This document shows, piece after piece, positions 60,254 to 64,000 of a stretch of DNA of 64,000 nucleotides (its first letter is position 1; every line of letters starts with the position of its first letter). Both the position numbers and the translations under genes were made by a program. The notes beneath the pieces are model-generated. The model was not told the origin of the DNA. It saw only the letters and a program-made list of their open reading frames with translations, and ran no database searches. Source of the stretch: Cerrena zonata (Eukaryota > Basidiomycota > Agaricomycetes > Polyporales > Cerrenaceae); assembly GCA_038087015.1 (NCBI GenBank), contig JASBNA010000016.1, forward strand, positions 682,001 through 746,000. Reading direction: 5' to 3'.

Positions 60254-60433
60254 GCCAAGCGCAAGACAGAGGCAGCCAATCGCAGGCCTTGGTACGAGAT
60301 CTGGCTTGGCTCGATACTCTTGGCACGCTCTCTGCATCCGCCAAGCAAATCCCGCTTGGCTTGTCCTTGGCTGCGCTTGGCACTCTCTCGGGGCAACACC
60401 GCTCGGGGGCGTCTATGATCCCCAGGGCTTGGC
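60254..60433 (-). promoter_or_regulatory. Cluster of eight PacC-type GCCAAG sites upstream of pacC
   Basis: The core GCCAAG (either strand) occurs at 60254, 60305, 60319, 60340, 60355, 60366, 60376 and 60428. GCCARG is the established PacC/Rim101 binding core. A TATAAAG on the minus strand (60443-60437) lies just upstream of the cluster, so the sites sit between it and the start codon. Random expectation for 180 bp, both strands, is about 0.1 site. Confidence 0.8.
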
Positions 60434-63400
60434 TCTCTTTATAGGCCGGCATTCCGCCTTTGCCCGTGCCAGTCCTCTTTCTCGGCCAGCATCTCCCCGC
60501 CGCAGCAGCCATGCAAGCTATTCCTATCCGCCACCTTGCAGTAAACTCGGGATGCCCACTGCTATCTACCCATCATCCTCTCCTCTCCCCATATCACACC
60601 CATAAATAGCCCGGCCAATTATTTCCTTTTCTCATCGCTCGAAAGCCAAATTCGTCGCGGCATCCCGGCACCCGGCACCTTGCATACTTTGCCTATCCCC
60701 AGATGTCATCTTGCCATCTTGCTTGTATCCTTCCCGCTCCTCCTTTCTTTACCCTCCCGTATCCCTTACCTATCATTCTACCCGCATATCCCTGTCACCA
60801 TGCTCCCTCACCGATTTAATCCCACCAAATAGTCTCCATGTCTCACTACAAATTAACCCAGAACACGAGTTGTACCACTAGTCTCCAGTAAGATTATACC
60901 AAGCTCACCTAGATCGCTCTATTCAACATCTAGACGAATACAAGCAAACCCTCGTCCTGACGCTTGGCCAAAATCCAATAAACTTGTTGTGTTCCATCGA
61001 CAACTCTGATTTTTCGACCACCGAGTATACCCACTGCCAACCCATCCTCGACGGCAACCGCCATTGCGAACTGAATAGCCACACCTTTTGCTCTCTGCCG
61101 TGCATCCTGCCGTATATACTTGACCATTCAGGAACTAGCTCCCAAACAAACAAAAGCGATGTCAGCACCACCATTCCAAGCGCAGCTCCGATCACGATAC
61201 CCACCGCAACCTGCATTCAATCTAAGTTCATACAGCATGCCACTCGTCTCGTTTCGGTTTTGGTTTGGCATCTAATCATATTACATAGCCTTTACAAAAT
61301 CATATCTCGGACCCGACCGACTGGATTACCCTTGACTTCGAATCCCGAATGGGAGGCGTGAAACAGAATACATAGAACAGAACTCTAACACTTACAATCC
61401 ATAATTCGAAAAATACTCTTGGCTCCTTGGTACCCACCTCCTGAAAACTCAACTCCTAAGCCAAGAAAATTCTTTTTTTCGGCGGCAGGAGGATCTCTTC
61501 CGTCGTAGAACGTTTCGAAAGGGACCTGCATGCATATACCCAGACCCTTGGATCTGGGTTTCTTACGGCTTGTGGTTTTTATATATATGGAGGATACCGA
61601 GATAGGGTTTTGGATATAGGGACAGGGGACTGACATTGATTTTTTTGAGGCTCAGCGATTGATGCGGTTTCGGCAGGGGAGAATACGCTCAAAGGGGAAA
61701 CTTGGGACTCTCGGGGTGAGATCGAGCTCGAGGAAGGTACGTGCGTGGCCCGGGTTTTGGTCAATTGGGAAGCTGATTTTGGGGGAAGACGAACTTAGGA
61801 AGTAGAGGGATAGGGGATGTGGATTAGAGAAGAGAGGACGTCACGGTGCGTCGATAGAGAGGGAATTGAATCGCAAGGTCATGACTTTTGCTTGACTCAG
61901 AATGAGTATTACTAGCCAGCTGCAGGGGAGGACACGTGAATTCGGAAGGGGTAGGTTCGACCCCTTTCATCGAGTTGTCACCGAAGTATGATGTAATGTA
62001 TGATATAAACGCAAAACTCATCAACGCCCAGCCCATTTCCAATTCGACAACTACTACGCACACCAATGGTAGTTCGCAGTACTTTCGCAGTTCTGAACAT
62101 GCTTAGAACGCAGTCCACAGTTCGGCCGACACCTAGTGAATTGCTAGGAAACAAACATCCCCAAGTCGAGACCAGACGTATACGTATACGTGGTCTCAAT
62201 GCTATAACGTTACACCTTACACATGGGTGACACCACCAGACTTAGTTATTGAATACCCACTCACCTGGGCCTCTTCTCCAGGTCTCGTGCACTCCCGCGC
62301 ACTGTATGGTAAACGGCAAGTATAGAAGTAGAGTCGAATAGGTAATATTATGTATCACCTTCGAAAAAGTCATGCTCTCTGGTTCTTTGCTTGTCTAATC
62401 GTCTTTACTTTCATCACGAGTCCTGGAGGTTTGCTATATAAAGTCCTCGGAGAAAATATCTATAATCTGTAGAGGATTAGGGATATCAGGCGCGTGACTT
62501 GCTGGCGCATGATCTCTCCTGATGTATGTTTATAAGATAAAGTGAGTGACCCAAGAACGAACAAACAGAAAGAAAAAGAGAAAACAAACCCTAGTCGTGA
62601 TCTGATTGAAAACCATCATAATGATCAAGCATACCCGTGATATGCTTGGTGGACGCCCCATTCTGATTTCGACTATGAAACATTCAGTACGACGAGCCAA
62701 GGCGAGAGGCAAGGGGGGGATCATGCATCATGATCACTTGCTTGAGTCTGAGATTCAAGATTCGAGATTTGCTAAGCAAGGTGTAATAATCGGTAATCAA
62801 TTCCTTGGCTTTTTCCTGCATGAAACGGTGTGCTGCGGTACTAGTATGCACTCTCGCTCCGAAAACCGAATACAAAGACTGCTCACGTTGTATGAAACAT
62901 GCTTCAAAACCAAAAGTCGGCTTGGTCACGTATAGATGATAGACTTTGATAGTATCATGAGAAAGACGACTCACGTGTAGTAAGCAGGGGTTTTGAAGCA
63001 AACCCGCTCATGGTTCACCTCAATCCCGCAACCGCACCCTACCACACCTCGCTTAACAGGGAAATTGAATTACCCAGACGTTGATTTCGGTATGAGGGCA
63101 TTCCTCCAGCTGCACCATTTATGTAAGATACTGTAGCCCAAAATGAAAAAGGGGTGTGTAAAATTCAAATAGTAGCCCATAGTCTTGGTACGGCTTAGGG
63201 TCAGCGGAATGCGATGCTCCTCGAGATCGAGATTTTCGGTATTTCGGCCTGATCGGTGTCGGAAGATATAGCCAAGAGTAATAGTTGTATAGTCACTATA
63301 CAATTAGTAGGTCCACATATGACGTGCACAGCAGATCGTCCTACGACTTTAAGCTAGGCGTATTATGTTATTTCCGCTGAACAGATTAGGAAAGAGGAAG

Positions 63401-64000
63401 GATCAGCGTCGTCGTCATTGGATACAGAGAGTACTCATGGTTCGCAAGTTTTTGAAAAATATATAACTGAAAAGTTTCCCATGCTTCACCAAACGGGTGG
63501 TAGTGGAGTTAAGCATTGGGCGTTCAGTAGTTGCTTTTTGTGAGAAACGGGCGAACGCGGATGATCCATTCAGCTCTGTTTGACGTCGCTAGGAGAGATC
63601 TCGGACAAAGTAGTAAGACGGAGTCCAGGAGACACCAGGGATGAGCAGGCAAAGGAGAAAACAGGATAGCGGGTCAACAAGTTAGTAACCACCTACAAGC
63701 GAGAAAAATAGGATCATGATGCTACATAGAAATGGTGAGAGCCACATTGTAGCTCTTTCCTTTAGAGGGGGACGGGATGCCAAAGGATTGCTAATCCAAC
63801 TGAACAAAAAAGGAAAATGTTTGTAATATTTGAGGTGTTAGTATGAAGCGAACAGAAGGCTTTGTAACGTACCATACTGCTAGGGACATCGAGAAGGTGC
63901 CTTAAATACAGTCCGAAATCTTGATGGAACGTCTTGAAGAAGAACTAGGCGTTGTGCGTGCTGCGCATAGAAGGCCTAGTCTGAGGCAGAATAGCGTAGA
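60434..64000. other. Right end without a confident gene
   Basis: Includes the distal pacC promoter (to about 60700, CT-rich). A minus-strand region at 60923-61764 has a hydrophobic run (VAVGIVIGAALGMVVLTSLL) and open frames that I cannot join convincingly. A minus-strand frame at 62684-63001 contains a helical segment (RFMQEKAKELITDYYTLLSK) with no recognised family. At the very end, minus-strand bases 63950-63870 read HQDFGLYLRHLLDVPSSM followed by a GTACGT donor, so a gene may enter from the right. All are tentative. Confidence 0.35.

Noticed and set aside
61945..61975. T-arm-like GGTTCGA with flanking GGGG/CCCC, considered as a tRNA
   Set aside because: No matching acceptor stem, D-arm or anticodon arm could be found at the right distances on either strand.

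Overview
The window is nuclear DNA from a basidiomycete fungus, most likely an Agaricomycete (mushroom-forming). The signs are genes with many short (about 46-70 nt) GT-AG introns, a FunK1-type kinase, a DUF6533 membrane protein, several rapidly evolving F-box-like families, and conserved single-copy genes next to lineage-specific ones. I see no plasmid, phage, CRISPR array or intact transposon.

Layout. 1-5.4 kb: two decayed copies of an F-box-like gene in a segmental duplication that also copied the 5' end of SIN3, with a small secreted-peptide gene between them. 5.3-12.5 kb: SIN3, then a single-pass membrane protein with three PSAPP motifs in its tail. 13.0-21.7 kb: two U2 snRNA genes pointing outward, enclosing a long unrecognised protein gene, ALG9 and a DUF6533 protein. 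22.2-24 kb: histone H4 and a tail-anchored thioredoxin. 24.3-29 kb: a FunK1-like kinase and a small pseudokinase. 29.5-31.7 kb: a secreted aspartic protease. 32.2-36.6 kb: two more members of the F-box-like family from the left end, and a tiny secreted-protein gene. 37.5-49 kb: a conserved block of a TBC-domain protein, gamma-tubulin complex component 4, inorganic pyrophosphatase and the nucleoporin POM152. 49.7-55.3 kb: an F-box gene and an array of an F-box-like family with a tryptophan-rich C-terminus (two genes and one relic). 57.3-60.4 kb: the pH-response regulator PacC/Rim101. 60.4-64 kb: no gene I can call with confidence.

Best observations. (i) The two U2 genes differ by paired changes that preserve their stems, and share a 14-nt upstream element. 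(ii) Eight GCCAAG (PacC-site) cores lie within 180 bp just upstream of the pacC start codon, implying autoregulation. (iii) The membrane protein at 10.4-12.5 kb carries three ESCRT-I-type PSAP motifs. (iv) The TBC protein lacks both catalytic fingers. (v) There is a 6-nt microexon and a GC-AG intron. (vi) Single-base frame breaks fall inside the conserved domains of pacC and the TBC gene; sequencing or assembly error is the first explanation to exclude.

Exon boundaries were read by eye from splice consensus and protein continuity. For SIN3, ALG9, DUF6533, H4, thioredoxin, GCP4, pyrophosphatase and several small genes the exon lengths sum to a multiple of three. Other gene models are approximate inside the stated ends.
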